The position numbers and the translations under genes are program-made. Below are positions 1 through 8,698 of a DNA stretch of 53,614 nucleotides, piece by piece. Positions within the stretch are counted from its first letter, which is position 1. Every line of letters starts with the position of its first letter. This DNA is from Segatella cerevisiae. Its GTDB lineage: Bacteria > Bacteroidota > Bacteroidia > Bacteroidales > Bacteroidaceae. The notes below the pieces were generated by a model. That model made no database searches. It was not told where the DNA came from and worked only from the letters and a program-made list of their open reading frames with translations. Where the stretch lies: NCBI RefSeq assembly GCF_024054555.1, contig NZ_JAMXLY010000020.1:1-53614 (forward strand), written 5' to 3'.

Positions 1-101
1 GGGGATACATTAAACAAATCATTCAAAAATTGAATAACAGACCAAGAAAGAAAAATGATTTTTCAAAGCCTGTTGATATCATTAAGCAATTAATTCCGTA
101 A
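1..101 (+). CDS. IS30-family transposase, C-terminal end (partial)
   Basis: The open frame entering from the left edge encodes KLNNRPRKKNDFSKP followed by about ten residues and TAA at 99-101. An LNNRPRK-type motif close to the stop is typical of the C-terminus of IS30-family DDE transposases, which move IS elements by cut/copy and paste. Only about 31 codons are present, so the family call rests on this one motif. The stop codon overlaps a TAACTTTG promoter-like element. The left part of the element lies outside the window, so the terminal inverted repeat cannot be defined. Confidence 0.65.
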   Translation, partial: GYIKQIIQKLNNRPRKKNDFSKPVDIIKQLIP

Positions 102-106
102 CTTTG
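99..106 (+). promoter_or_regulatory. Promoter-like -7 element at the IS end
   Basis: TAACTTTG matches the Bacteroidota -7 consensus TAnnTTTG exactly and is followed by CA, as is common. No good TTTG lies 19-21 bases upstream; the nearest is GTTG at 72-75, spaced 23. It points out of the transposase gene towards the GLPGLI gene, so it may be an outward-reading promoter carried by the insertion sequence end. This is inference from the motif only. Confidence 0.4.
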
Positions 107-160
107 CACTTGCTTATGGAATCCACCATATTATAATTTACGTTAAACATATGATATATA

Positions 161-193
161 TATGCTATAATATATAATTTTTATATAACTTTG
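161..193 (+). promoter_or_regulatory. Candidate promoter of the GLPGLI/outer-membrane gene pair
   Basis: TATG at 161-164, a spacer of 21 bases, and TAACTTTG at 186-193 resemble the Bacteroidota promoter TTTG, N19-21, TAnnTTTG. It lies about 80 bases before the first start codon. A small dyad, TACCA-N6-TGGTA (214-229), sits just downstream near the expected transcript start and could be an operator. Confidence 0.5.
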
Positions 194-275
194 TATATAT
201 ATATTAAAAATAGTACCAAAGTGATGGTATTCTTCCTGTTACATCATACATTTCTTATATAAAACAAATTATAAT

Positions 276-1142
276 ATGAAAAAATTCATTCTCTTTATGT
301 TTATCCTCAGCGGTGCACTAACCGCATCTGCCCAAACTATAGACTTCTCACAAGCACAGACGCAAAAGACAGATACTTCAAAGAAGGTCGTACTGGAGCA
401 ACCCCAATATAGGGCTACTTACACTTACCGCTATGCCCGGAATGCTAAGCGCCCGAACGAAAAGAGGCAAGGAATAGTGCTACTCCAGATAGGAGAACAC
501 TATAATCGCTTTTCTGATTACTATAAGTTCCGATTTGATTCCTTGTTTAGTGTAAACGCAAAGCAACAGCTTTCTGCTGCACAGACCATGCCGGAAGCAC
601 TCCTACTACTCCGTAAGGCTCAATTCGAGCAAGATATTGTCACAGACAAGAAAAAGAATGAGAATACCATTCAGAGTACAATCATCGGATCGGTCCAAAT
701 CTATCAGTATCAAGAAAAGTGTCCTGATCTGAAATGGGAGTTGGAAGAGGGGGATTCCACCATCGCAGGATACGCCTGCAAGAAAGCCAAGACAAGTCTC
801 TTCGGCAGGGATTACATTGCATGGTACGCTCCTGAGGTGAATCTCCCCTATGGACCATATAAGTTTAATGGTCTGCCGGGATTAGTTTTTCAGGTCAAGG
901 ATACGAATGACAACTTTGAATTCGTTCTCACTGGTTTGGAGAAGGTCTCCCGATATTGCCCGATTGAGTTGGCGGACAAGGATCAAGTTACCAAGACAAA
1001 CCGGCAGACTTTGCGCAAGATAGAAAAGAATTCTTATGCAAACCCGGCACAGGCATTAATGAGCGGCGGCGATGTAAAAATCCCTAAAGAGACCTTAGCT
1101 ACAGTGAATGCCAAACCTTACAACCCGATAGAACTTGAATAA
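276..1142 (+). CDS. GLPGLI family secreted protein
   Basis: A 288-residue protein with an N-terminal Sec signal (Lys-Lys, hydrophobic stretch, cleavage near ASAQ at about residue 20). The family-defining motif is seen as FNGLPGLVFQV around residues 197-208, preceded by an aromatic-rich YIAWYAPEVNLPYGPYKF segment. GLPGLI proteins (TIGR01200) are exported proteins of Bacteroidota with no established biochemical role. They often stand beside a TonB-receptor-like barrel gene, as here, where the next gene starts eight bases before this stop. The ATG follows an A/T-rich stretch without Shine-Dalgarno sequence, as usual for this phylum. The two products probably act together in the cell envelope (inference). 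Confidence 0.85.
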   Translation: MKKFILFMFILSGALTASAQTIDFSQAQTQKTDTSKKVVLEQPQYRATYTYRYARNAKRPNEKRQGIVLLQIGEHYNRFSDYYKFRFDSLFSVNAKQQLSAAQTMPEALLLLRKAQFEQDIVTDKKKNENTIQSTIIGSVQIYQYQEKCPDLKWELEEGDSTIAGYACKKAKTSLFGRDYIAWYAPEVNLPYGPYKFNGLPGLVFQVKDTNDNFEFVLTGLEKVSRYCPIELADKDQVTKTNRQTLRKIEKNSYANPAQALMSGGDVKIPKETLATVNAKPYNPIELE

Positions 1143-3714
1143 GCAGAAATGCATTTTCTTCCTTTTATTCCTTTGTATCTGGGATACACTATCCTGTTCG
1201 GCCCAGACACAAGGGAATGCCATGAACCTAACTTTCAAAATCAGGAATGCAAAGACTCATGAACCGATGACCAGTGTCACTTGTCAAGTATCTACATCTA
1301 CCGGAAAGAGAACGGCATACAGCATTTCTGATCCAAACGGACAGTTATCCGTGAACGCGAATCCGAATGACGATCTGGAGTTCTCGCTGATGGGCTATGA
1401 AAAAAAGAAGATAAGAGCCAATGATTGCTCGACAACGAAGGTTAACAATATCGAGTTGAATCCTCAAGCTGTCTTACTCAGGGAAGTCCGCATAAAAGCT
1501 CCTGCAATCCGCTCAAAAAGTGACACCCTCATTTATCATGTAGCTCCTTTTGCTAAAGCTGGAGACAGGCATCTGGAAGATGTCCTCAAAAAACTTCCGG
1601 GAATCAAGGTCGCGGAGAACGGTACTGTTTCCTATCAGGGTAAGGCTATCAACAAATTCTATATCGAAGGTGAGGATCTTATGGGTAACAGCTACAATCA
1701 GGCTACAAGAAATATGCCAGTGGACGCAGTAGCTGACGTGGAAGTTCTGGAAAATCATCAACCCGTGAAGATGCTTAAGGATAAGCAGTTTTCTGATCAT
1801 GCTGCACTGAATATCAAACTAAATAAGAATTATCAATCACGTCCTTTCGGGGAAGCTGAGGGAGGTATAGGCTCCTCGAAGACTTGGGACAACAGGATAT
1901 TCCTCACGCAAATTTTGGGTCAGAGTCAACTACTGGTTTCAGGAAAGATGAATAATATAGGAGCAGATTTATCGGATGAGACCAAAGAGCATATCGACAT
2001 TACGGATCTCAATGCATACGAGCCTCTCATGCATTCTTTATTGTCCGTGGACCTGGGGAATGAAGATCTCCCCCAAGAACGATATCTGCACAATCATTCT
2101 TATTCGTTGGGGATCAACTATCTTACAGGAATTTCAAAAGACGCTACTTTCCGCAGTAATGTTCTTTTTTATGATGACCATTCCACCTACAACAACAATC
2201 TGGAGAACCACTATGGGGGACCTACTAATGTAGATATTTCGGAGAATAACCGGAAGGACAAAAAGACTGTCATCGTGATACCTATACTCCGATATGAGTT
2301 GAATTCAAGTAAGACATTCATCTCCAATGAACTCCGTTATTCTTTCGAAAAAACGACTTCGGGCAGTTCTATCGAAACCGATGGAGCGAAAGTACAAGAA
2401 GATATATCCAGTCGGCCATCCTACCTGCAAAACTATCTGAATACTGCTTTTTCCGTGGGCGACATCACCTTACAGGGCAAGTCCCTGATCCGTTATTTTG
2501 ACCGTAGGGAAACGCTCCATAGTGCCTCTGACTCCAGCGCATACAACGATGCCGAAGCTTATGTGGAAAAATCATTCGTTGCCAAAAACATTCTGTCGAC
2601 GACGCTGCCTCTTTTTCATCAGGATCTTAACATGGGCGTCAAGATGTATTATAGTAACCAATTGTATGATTTCAACGGGAATATGCGGCATCAGGACCTG
2701 CAACTATCCTATGAACCAAGTTACTATATCAAATACCGGTATAACGGCCGATTATCCATAGAACTCCCTCTGACTTGGTCGCATACGGTCCTTTCTTCCT
2801 CTACCATAAAAGACAAGAGCAGGAGCTTTTTTGCTTTCTCTCCGGGTATATCTCTAAGACAACTATTGGCTGACAAGTTCACATTTGTTCTGTCGGCCAA
2901 TACAAGCACTTACAGTGCTTCACCGGATTTCTATTCGCTATACCCTTTAAGACAGAACTATCGAACCCTATACCACCCTTCGAACGAACTTTTCAAAAAT
3001 CGCGACTACAGATTATCTCTCCTGATCAACTATAAGAATCTGGCAGAAATGTTTTTCTCCAATCTCTCTATAGCTTATTCAAGTGAGAAGAGAGAAAGCT
3101 ATGAAAATGATGACTATACGAATACGTATAATGAGATTACCGAACTTAAAGGCATTAACCATCGTAAAGTATTCATGGTTGACGTGTCTGCTGACAAGAC
3201 CTTCACAGATGCCGGAGTCTCTTTGAAAACGGAATTGACTTATAACCACGACCAATATTTACTTTCACAATCATCCGTACAGACCTTCAACCATTCGCAC
3301 ATCCTGTCTGCCCAGATTAACACCAGCTTTCAAAAATTCAATTGGATAAGAATATCTTTTGACGCAAAGGGGAATCTTTATTGGGAAAAGAATCAACTTT
3401 ACCATTCTGATCACCTTTCATCACTCGAAACCAACTATTTCCTTTCTCTGTTCCCAACTAAGAAACTGGAAATCAAATTTACATATCAGAATCTGACGAA
3501 CGAGATTTCTCAATCTCACTATAAGACTATCGGTTTGATGGATATCCGTTCTCATTACACGATCAATAAGTTATGGGAGATCGGTGTATCAGTTTCTAAT
3601 TTACTGAACATACGCTCCTATACGATCACGCAAGCCTCCGGCTTCAACACCTATTCTTCAAGTCTTCCACTCCGCGGTAGAGAAGCTATGCTGCATCTTC
3701 TATTGAGAATATGA
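1135..3714 (+). CDS. TonB-receptor-like outer-membrane beta-barrel protein
   Basis: An 859-residue predicted outer-membrane protein. It has a signal peptide (cleavage near CSAQT, residue 24), a carboxypeptidase-regulatory-like beta-sandwich at about 30-110, a short plug-like region at about 125-230 (DVLKKLPGIKV, KFYIEGEDLMGNSYN, DVEVLENHQPVKML), and then a long beta-strand-rich barrel. The plug lacks the usual VLVNG loop of transport receptors, which fits the outer-membrane barrel group found next to GLPGLI genes. The frame opens with TTG at 1135 inside the previous gene; this start is preferred because only it supplies a full signal peptide, whereas the next ATG (1222) would remove it. Translation is probably coupled to the GLPGLI gene. 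Substrate unknown. Confidence 0.8.
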   Translation: MNKQKCIFFLLFLCIWDTLSCSAQTQGNAMNLTFKIRNAKTHEPMTSVTCQVSTSTGKRTAYSISDPNGQLSVNANPNDDLEFSLMGYEKKKIRANDCSTTKVNNIELNPQAVLLREVRIKAPAIRSKSDTLIYHVAPFAKAGDRHLEDVLKKLPGIKVAENGTVSYQGKAINKFYIEGEDLMGNSYNQATRNMPVDAVADVEVLENHQPVKMLKDKQFSDHAALNIKLNKNYQSRPFGEAEGGIGSSKTWDNRIFLTQILGQSQLLVSGKMNNIGADLSDETKEHIDITDLNAYEPLMHSLLSVDLGNEDLPQERYLHNHSYSLGINYLTGISKDATFRSNVLFYDDHSTYNNNLENHYGGPTNVDISENNRKDKKTVIVIPILRYELNSSKTFISNELRYSFEKTTSGSSIETDGAKVQEDISSRPSYLQNYLNTAFSVGDITLQGKSLIRYFDRRETLHSASDSSAYNDAEAYVEKSFVAKNILSTTLPLFHQDLNMGVKMYYSNQLYDFNGNMRHQDLQLSYEPSYYIKYRYNGRLSIELPLTWSHTVLSSSTIKDKSRSFFAFSPGISLRQLLADKFTFVLSANTSTYSASPDFYSLYPLRQNYRTLYHPSNELFKNRDYRLSLLINYKNLAEMFFSNLSIAYSSEKRESYENDDYTNTYNEITELKGINHRKVFMVDVSADKTFTDAGVSLKTELTYNHDQYLLSQSSVQTFNHSHILSAQINTSFQKFNWIRISFDAKGNLYWEKNQLYHSDHLSSLETNYFLSLFPTKKLEIKFTYQNLTNEISQSHYKTIGLMDIRSHYTINKLWEIGVSVSNLLNIRSYTITQASGFNTYSSSLPLRGREAMLHLLLRI

Positions 3715-4049
3715 TCTGAAGGATGAAATAATAAGAAGAGAGTAGTCCGATGCTGATTGCAGGGCTACAATAGTTTGAATTGTTGCGGGAACACCAATTC
3801 AAGTTATTCGGTCTAATCGAAAGATCACCAATAAGGTTTATTCTGCAGAAAGGTATTGTTTGTACATACGGCATCAGATCCCAGTTTCATCAGTATTTCT
3901 TATCTTCATTCTGGTACATGGCTTTCTCCTCTGACTTTTTAATTATCAGAAGGATCCCACAACGAATGAGAATACTGCTTCCCCTATCATTTCTGACAAA
4001 TAGGTACAAAAAGAAAAACAAAAGTCTAGAGATCGAGAAATACAAGGTG
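3715..4049. other. Intergenic region between convergent units; no convincing gene
   Basis: The plus-strand outer-membrane gene and the minus-strand rplQ operon converge here. An 8-bp stem TTGAATTG/CAATTCAA (3775-3782 with 3795-3802) could be part of a weak plus-strand terminator but has no strong T-tract. Short open frames on both strands have no recognisable domain or sensible start context and are not annotated. A second inverted repeat (ATTCTGATT at 4115-4123 with AATCAGAAT at 4138-4146) lies just after the rplQ stop. Confidence 0.5.
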
Positions 4050-4094
4050 CCTAAAACGAAAGAAGGTGTATCAAAAGTTTCCTCTTGATACACC
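4050..4094 (-). terminator. Rho-independent terminator of the rpsL-to-rplQ superoperon
   Basis: On the minus strand a perfect 10-bp stem (GGTGTATCAA pairing with TTGATACACC, arms 4085-4094 and 4065-4074, 10-base loop) is followed directly by the T-rich run TTCTTTCGTTTT. It lies about 58 bases after the rplQ stop and before any other minus-strand gene, the expected place for the end of the ribosomal-protein transcript. Confidence 0.8.
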
Positions 4095-4151
4095 CTCTTA
4101 TACGAATTACGAGTATTCTGATTCCCTGAAATCAGAAAATCAGAATTATAT

Positions 4152-4739
4152 TTACTCAGCCTTTGGAGCTTCTTTCTTTGCTTCCGGCTTTGCTTTCTCT
4201 TTGGTAGCCTGAGCTGCAGGTTGAGCAGTTTCCTCAGCCTTCGGTGCAGCAGCAGCTTCAGCCTTTGGTGCAGCTTCCTGCTCAGCAGCAGCTACAGGTT
4301 CAGCAGCAGTTTCTTCTGCCTTTTTATGTCCGCCACGACGAGTACGCTTAGCACCGCTCTTAGCCGTTTTAGCCATATTATCATCAAAGTCTACAAGTTC
4401 AATAAAAGCTTGTTCTGAAGCATCCCCAAGACGAGAACCGAGTTTGATAACACGTGTATAACCTCCGGGACGATTACCTATCTTTGCAGCTACAGTACTG
4501 AATAATTCCTTCAGAGCCTCTTTATTCTGCAGATAACGGAACACGACACGACGAGAAGAGGTCGTATCATTCTTAGAACGCGTGATCAACGGTTCTACAT
4601 ATTTTTTCAGTGCCTTAGCCTTAGCGACAGTCGTAGTGATTCTTTTGTGCATGATCAGGCTCACTGACAGATTAGCCAGCAAAGATGCCCGGTGAGATGC
4701 AGTACGACTGAGATGGTTGAATTTTTTGTTATGTCTCAT
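4152..4739 (-). CDS. rplQ: 50S ribosomal protein bL17
   Basis: Large-subunit protein bL17, 195 residues. The first 115 or so are the conserved domain ([13 protein letters not shown] start, then [58 protein letters not shown]). It then continues into a tail of about 60 residues rich in Ala, Glu, Lys and Pro. Escherichia coli bL17 is about 127 residues, so the tail is an addition; Bacteroidota bL17 proteins are commonly extended. Last gene of the operon, 66 bases after rpoA, as in most bacteria. Confidence 0.97.
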   Translation of the reverse strand: MRHNKKFNHLSRTASHRASLLANLSVSLIMHKRITTTVAKAKALKKYVEPLITRSKNDTTSSRRVVFRYLQNKEALKELFSTVAAKIGNRPGGYTRVIKLGSRLGDASEQAFIELVDFDDNMAKTAKSGAKRTRRGGHKKAEETAAEPVAAAEQEAAPKAEAAAAPKAEETAQPAAQATKEKAKPEAKKEAPKAE

Positions 4740-4805
4740 TTTGTTTTTTATTTGGACCAGGGTTTGAACAAAAGACCACTTTATGAAAAAGCCGGTCTGC
4801 TAATC

Positions 4806-5798
4806 CTATTCCTTATCCAGTTTATACTTTGAAATATCAGTTCCAAACGATAGATTCAGACTCTCGAGCAAATCATCAAGCTCAGAAAGCGATTTCTTAC
4901 CGAAATTACGGAACTTTAAAAGATCAGTTTTGTTATACTGTACCAAATCACCCAAAGTCTCAACATTAGCTGCCTTCAAGCAATTGAGTGCGCGGACACT
5001 CAGATTCAAGTCCACAAGACGAGTCTTCAGCAACTGACGCATGTGGAGAACCTCTTCGTCAAATTCCTGATTGTTATCCTTATCAGGATTCTCTAGTGTA
5101 ATCTTCTCGTCCGAGAAGAGCATGAAATGATAGATAAGGATTTTTGCTGCTTCTTTCAAAGCATCTTTCGGACTGATTGAACCATCCGTAGTGACCTCGA
5201 TAACCAACTTGTCATAGTCAGTCTTCTGCTCCACACGATACGGCTCCACCGAATATTTCACATTGCGAATAGGTGTGTAAATTGAATCTATCGGAAGCAC
5301 ATTCACATCCGTGCAAAATTGCCTGTTCTCCTCAGAAGGGACATAGCCCCTCCCTTTGTTGATAGTAAGATCAATCTGCATCGAAGCTTTGGGGTCCAAA
5401 TGGCAAATCACCAAATCAGGGTTTAACACTTCAAATCCAGTCAGATACTTACCTATATCACCGGCTTTGAATTCAGTGGAATTCTCTACAGTGATACTAA
5501 CTTTCTCGTTCTCGAATTCTTCTACTACTTGCTTGAACCGAACTTGTTTGAGATTCAAGATAATGTTGGTAACATCTTCCTTGACACCAGGGACTGTTGA
5601 AAATTCATGCTCAACACCAGCTATACGGACAGTATTGATAGCATAACCTTCAAGCGATGAAAGAAGCATGCGGCGAAGAGCGTTACCAATTGTAACACCA
5701 AAGCCAGGCTCGAGAGGACGGAACTCAAATTTTCCGTAGTGGTCGTTAGCCTCCAGCATTACGACTTTATCAGGTTTTTGAAATGCTAATATCGCCAT
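4806..5798 (-). CDS. rpoA: DNA-directed RNA polymerase subunit alpha
   Basis: 330 residues. The N-terminal assembly domain (about 1-230) shows [25 protein letters not shown], needed for the alpha dimer and for docking of beta and beta-prime. The C-terminal domain (about 250-330) shows the helix-hairpin-helix pattern [16 protein letters not shown] and [19 protein letters not shown], which contacts upstream DNA and activators. The frame is open 12 codons further upstream, but MAILAFQKP is the conserved start, and the longer form would overlap rpsD. Lies between rpsD and rplQ as in the classical alpha operon. Confidence 0.97.
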   Translation of the reverse strand: MAILAFQKPDKVVMLEANDHYGKFEFRPLEPGFGVTIGNALRRMLLSSLEGYAINTVRIAGVEHEFSTVPGVKEDVTNIILNLKQVRFKQVVEEFENEKVSITVENSTEFKAGDIGKYLTGFEVLNPDLVICHLDPKASMQIDLTINKGRGYVPSEENRQFCTDVNVLPIDSIYTPIRNVKYSVEPYRVEQKTDYDKLVIEVTTDGSISPKDALKEAAKILIYHFMLFSDEKITLENPDKDNNQEFDEEVLHMRQLLKTRLVDLNLSVRALNCLKAANVETLGDLVQYNKTDLLKFRNFGKKSLSELDDLLESLNLSFGTDISKYKLDKE

Positions 5799-5814
5799 TA
5801 ATTTAATGATTTTA

Positions 5815-6420
5815 TTATTTAGAGTACAACTCAACGATTAACTGTTCCTTGATATTCTCAGGAATATCAGCACGATCTGGCTTGTGAAGATATTTGCCGC
5901 TCTTGGAATTGTCATCCCATTCCAACCAAGGATACTTGCTATGGTTGAAACCTGCTAGAGAAGCATCAATAACTTCCAGAGATTTTGCTTTTTCCCGTAC
6001 TCCAACGACTTGACCTGGTTTTACGGAATATGAAGGAATATTAACGACTTGACCATCTACTACAATGTGACGGTGGCCAACTAACTGACGAGCAGCTGCA
6101 CGCGTAGGTGCGATGCCCAAGCGAAAAACGATATTATCCAACCTGCTTTCGAGATTCTGAAGAAGCACCTCACCGGTGATTCCCTCAGCCTTCTGAGCTT
6201 TGTTGAACATATTATGGAACTGACGTTCCAGCACGCCATAGGTATATTTTGCCTTCTGCTTTTCTGCAAGCTGTGCACCATACTCAGACTGTTTACGACG
6301 GCGGTCGTTGCCATGCTGCCCGGGAGGGAAATTTCTCTTTGAGAGCACTTTATCAGCACCAAAGATGGGTTCACCAAAACGGCGTGCAATTCTAGATTTA
6401 GGACCTATGTATCTTGCCAT
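5815..6420 (-). CDS. rpsD: 30S ribosomal protein uS4
   Basis: Small-subunit assembly protein uS4, 201 residues. It starts [18 protein letters not shown] and carries the S4 RNA-binding fold at about 90-150 ([30 protein letters not shown]). The N-terminus lacks the four-cysteine zinc site of some uS4 proteins, so it is the zinc-free type. In E. coli uS4 represses the alpha operon; no matching leader structure was identified here. The stop is 16 bases before rpoA, so the two are co-transcribed. Confidence 0.97.
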   Translation of the reverse strand: MARYIGPKSRIARRFGEPIFGADKVLSKRNFPPGQHGNDRRRKQSEYGAQLAEKQKAKYTYGVLERQFHNMFNKAQKAEGITGEVLLQNLESRLDNIVFRLGIAPTRAAARQLVGHRHIVVDGQVVNIPSYSVKPGQVVGVREKAKSLEVIDASLAGFNHSKYPWLEWDDNSKSGKYLHKPDRADIPENIKEQLIVELYSK

Positions 6421-6460
6421 AATGAAATAAATTCTTTAAAATATTGATGTTAAGATGAAA

Positions 6461-6850
6461 TTATACACGACGGCGCTTTGGAGGACGGCAACCATTATGT
6501 GGTAATGGTGTTACGTCGACGATTTCAGTTACTTCAATGCCTGCGCCATGTACGGCACGGATAGCAGACTCACGTCCGTTGCCCGGTCCCTTAACATATG
6601 CTTTCACTTTACGCAGTCCAAGTTCATAGGCTACTTTAGCACAGTCCTCAGCTGCCATTTGAGCGGCGTATGGGGTATTCTTTTTAGAACCTCTGAACCC
6701 CATCTTACCAGCAGAAGACCAGGAAATGGTCTGTCCCTCATTGTTGGCGAGAGATACGATGATATTATTGAAAGAACTGTGAATATGGAGTTGACCAATT
6801 GCATCAACCCTTACATTTCTTTTCTTAGATGTTGCTTTTGTCTTTGCCAT
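6461..6850 (-). CDS. rpsK: 30S ribosomal protein uS11
   Basis: Small-subunit platform protein uS11, 129 residues. Diagnostic stretches are [56 protein letters not shown] and the basic C-terminus [11 protein letters not shown]. It binds 16S rRNA near the Shine-Dalgarno cleft next to bS21. Lies in the alpha-operon order rpsM-rpsK-rpsD. Confidence 0.98.
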   Translation of the reverse strand: MAKTKATSKKRNVRVDAIGQLHIHSSFNNIIVSLANNEGQTISWSSAGKMGFRGSKKNTPYAAQMAAEDCAKVAYELGLRKVKAYVKGPGNGRESAIRAVHGAGIEVTEIVDVTPLPHNGCRPPKRRRV

Positions 6851-6930
6851 GATTTTTGAATTTATAGCATGAAATCTTTTCCTACTTTGACCTGACGATC
6901 ATAAGCAGGAGATAAGAAATCAACTAAATT

Positions 6931-7311
6931 TTACTTAGTAGCCTTCTTCTTGTTAGCAACAGTCTTTTTCTTACCCTTACGGGTGCGAGCATTATTCTTA
7001 GTACTCTGACCGCGGACCGGAAGACCATTACGATGTCTGACACCACGATAGCAACCTATATCCATAAGGCGCTTGATGTTCATTTGGATCTCTGAACGGA
7101 GATCACCTTCTACTTTGTATCCAGCGCCGATAATTTCACGGATTTTGGCTGCCTGATCATCAGTCCAATCACTGACCTTCAGGGCACGGTTAACTCCGGC
7201 CTCATCCAATATCTTTGCTGAACTACTTCGACCTATACCATAAATATAAGTCAATGCGATTTCGCCACGCTTATTCTGGGGCAAATCTACTCCAACAATT
7301 CTTATTGCCAT
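6931..7311 (-). CDS. rpsM: 30S ribosomal protein uS13
   Basis: Small-subunit head protein uS13, 126 residues. It starts [20 protein letters not shown], has the helix-two-turn-helix region around [17 protein letters not shown] residues 22-36, and ends in a basic tail ([13 protein letters not shown] followed by Lys-rich residues) that reaches the tRNA sites. A promoter-like element lies 45-52 bases upstream in the rpmJ-rpsM gap, so this gene probably heads a secondary transcription unit. Confidence 0.98.
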   Translation of the reverse strand: MAIRIVGVDLPQNKRGEIALTYIYGIGRSSSAKILDEAGVNRALKVSDWTDDQAAKIREIIGAGYKVEGDLRSEIQMNIKRLMDIGCYRGVRHRNGLPVRGQSTKNNARTRKGKKKTVANKKKATK

Positions 7312-7355
7312 TTGTTATTAATAAAATAATAGTTACATACTCGCGAAATAGTGTG

Positions 7356-7363
7356 CAAAGATA
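7356..7363 (-). promoter_or_regulatory. Internal promoter (-7 element) before rpsM
   Basis: On the minus strand TATCTTTG, followed by CA, matches the Bacteroidota -7 consensus exactly. It sits in the 95-base rpmJ-rpsM gap, the largest gap in this part of the operon. The -33 side is weak (TATG at roughly the right distance). A separate start for the alpha-operon genes is plausible, as in other bacteria where alpha genes can be expressed independently. Confidence 0.55.
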
Positions 7364-7406
7364 CAACAAATATACCACCGATGCACATATTTACGTTTTT
7401 TTAACT

Positions 7407-7523
7407 CTATCCCTGACGCATTTTAAACTTAGGGTTCTTCTTGTTGATTACGAACAAGCGACCCTTGCGACGTACGATCTTGCATTCGGGAGTGCGTTTC
7501 TTTATTGATGTTCTTGTCTTCAT
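7407..7523 (-). CDS. rpmJ: 50S ribosomal protein bL36
   Basis: A 38-codon gene read directly from the minus strand. The product begins [20 protein letters not shown] and ends [10 protein letters not shown]. This is the small bL36 protein at the base of the large subunit. Only one of the usual zinc-binding cysteines remains (Cys14), so it is the zinc-free paralogue type. It sits between infA and rpsM, its standard place. Confidence 0.95.
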   Translation of the reverse strand: MKTRTSIKKRTPECKIVRRKGRLFVINKKNPKFKMRQG

Positions 7524-7545
7524 ATTTTTAATTCTTTGAATTCCA

Positions 7546-7764
7546 TTATTTATATCTGAAAACGATTCTGCCCTTGGTCAGATCATAAGGGCTCATCTCT
7601 ACTTTGACCTTATCACCAGGCAAGATCTTGATATAATGCATTCGCATTTTACCTGAAATATGAGCAATTATCTGAACTCCATTTTCAAGTTCTACCCGGA
7701 ACATTGCATTTGACAAACTCTCTACAATTGTCCCGTCTTGTTCAATAGCCGGCTGCTTTGCCAT
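7546..7764 (-). CDS. infA: Translation initiation factor IF-1
   Basis: 72 residues, full length for IF-1: a single S1-like OB fold starting [17 protein letters not shown], with [22 protein letters not shown] and [13 protein letters not shown], and ending [11 protein letters not shown]-1 blocks the A site during initiation and assists IF-2 and IF-3. It lies between map and rpmJ, within the spc operon as in Gram-positive and Bacteroidota genomes (in E. coli infA is elsewhere). Confidence 0.97.
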   Translation of the reverse strand: MAKQPAIEQDGTIVESLSNAMFRVELENGVQIIAHISGKMRMHYIKILPGDKVKVEMSPYDLTKGRIVFRYK

Positions 7765-7865
7765 AATTATTTGTAAACTCCTTTAAATATTAAATACTTC
7801 CAAACCGTCAATGAAAACCATAACTTCAAATTCCAGTGAAACAATCAAGGTAACCCTTTTCAAGG

Positions 7866-8690
7866 CTAGTCTTTCAATCCTCTAGAGGGTTTACATTCGA
7901 CCTGATCGTCTATATCGGAAAATGTCGATAAAATCTCCGCTTTTCCTCTTCGTATCGCTATCGTATGTTCAAAGTGAGCAGCAGGACTGTGATCAAACGT
8001 TGCAATGCTCCACTTGTCAGGGAGCAATACCAATTTCCGGTTTCCCATGATAATCATCGGTTCTATCGCAATACACATACCGCTCTTCAGCAGTATGCCA
8101 TCACCTCGTTTACCGTAGTTAGGAATGGGAGGATCTTCATGCATTTGTCGCCCGATGCCATGGCCTGTCAGTTCTCTGACAACCGAATAGCCTTCTGCTT
8201 CACAATACTGTTGGACCGCATAACCTATGTCTCCGACATGATTACCTGCCACCGCCTGTTCAATGCCCCTATAAAGAGCAGCTTTTGTTGTTTTGAGGAG
8301 CTTCTTCTTTTCAGGAGCAACTTCCCCGACACAGAAAGTATAACAACTGTCGCCATTATAACCATTCAACAATGTGCCGCAATCTACAGAAACGATATCA
8401 CCTTCTTTCAAGACCGTCGAGTCACTTGGTATGCCATGGACAACGACGTCATTGACAGAGGTGCAGATAGAACCAGGAAAAGGCAAATCAACTCCAAAAG
8501 GATTCGGAACACCCTTGAACGTAGGTTCAGCCCCATGATCTCGGATAAATTCCTCAGCTATTCGATCGAGTTGAAGGGTGGTAACACCCGGTTTTATATG
8601 TTTTCCAACCTCTGCGAGAGTAGCGCCAACAAGTTGGTTAGCCTCACGCATCAGTCGGATTTCATCTTCTGTCTTCAGAAATATTTTCAT
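7866..8690 (-). CDS. map: Type I methionine aminopeptidase
   Basis: 274 residues; removes the initiator methionine from nascent proteins. The pita-bread fold metal ligands are visible: the two Asp of VDCGTLLNGYNGDSCY, the His of GHGIGRQMHEDP, the Glu of IEPMI, and the Glu of the C-terminal HFEHTIAI. The start MKIFLKTEDEI is chosen because it matches family length and is preceded by GAGGTG; four extra codons back to a TTG overlapping the secY stop are also open. It follows secY with virtually no gap, the usual secY-map-infA order outside Proteobacteria. Confidence 0.95.
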   Translation of the reverse strand: MKIFLKTEDEIRLMREANQLVGATLAEVGKHIKPGVTTLQLDRIAEEFIRDHGAEPTFKGVPNPFGVDLPFPGSICTSVNDVVVHGIPSDSTVLKEGDIVSVDCGTLLNGYNGDSCYTFCVGEVAPEKKKLLKTTKAALYRGIEQAVAGNHVGDIGYAVQQYCEAEGYSVVRELTGHGIGRQMHEDPPIPNYGKRGDGILLKSGMCIAIEPMIIMGNRKLVLLPDKWSIATFDHSPAAHFEHTIAIRRGKAEILSTFSDIDDQVECKPSRGLKD

Positions 8691-8698
8691 CACCTCAC

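Noticed and set aside
3780..4088. 102-codon plus-strand open frame after the outer-membrane gene
   Set aside because: No recognisable domain, odd composition, runs through the rplQ terminator hairpin, and no promoter or start context.
5799..5834. Longer start for rpoA
   Set aside because: Would overlap rpsD and adds residues absent from the conserved MAILAFQKP start.
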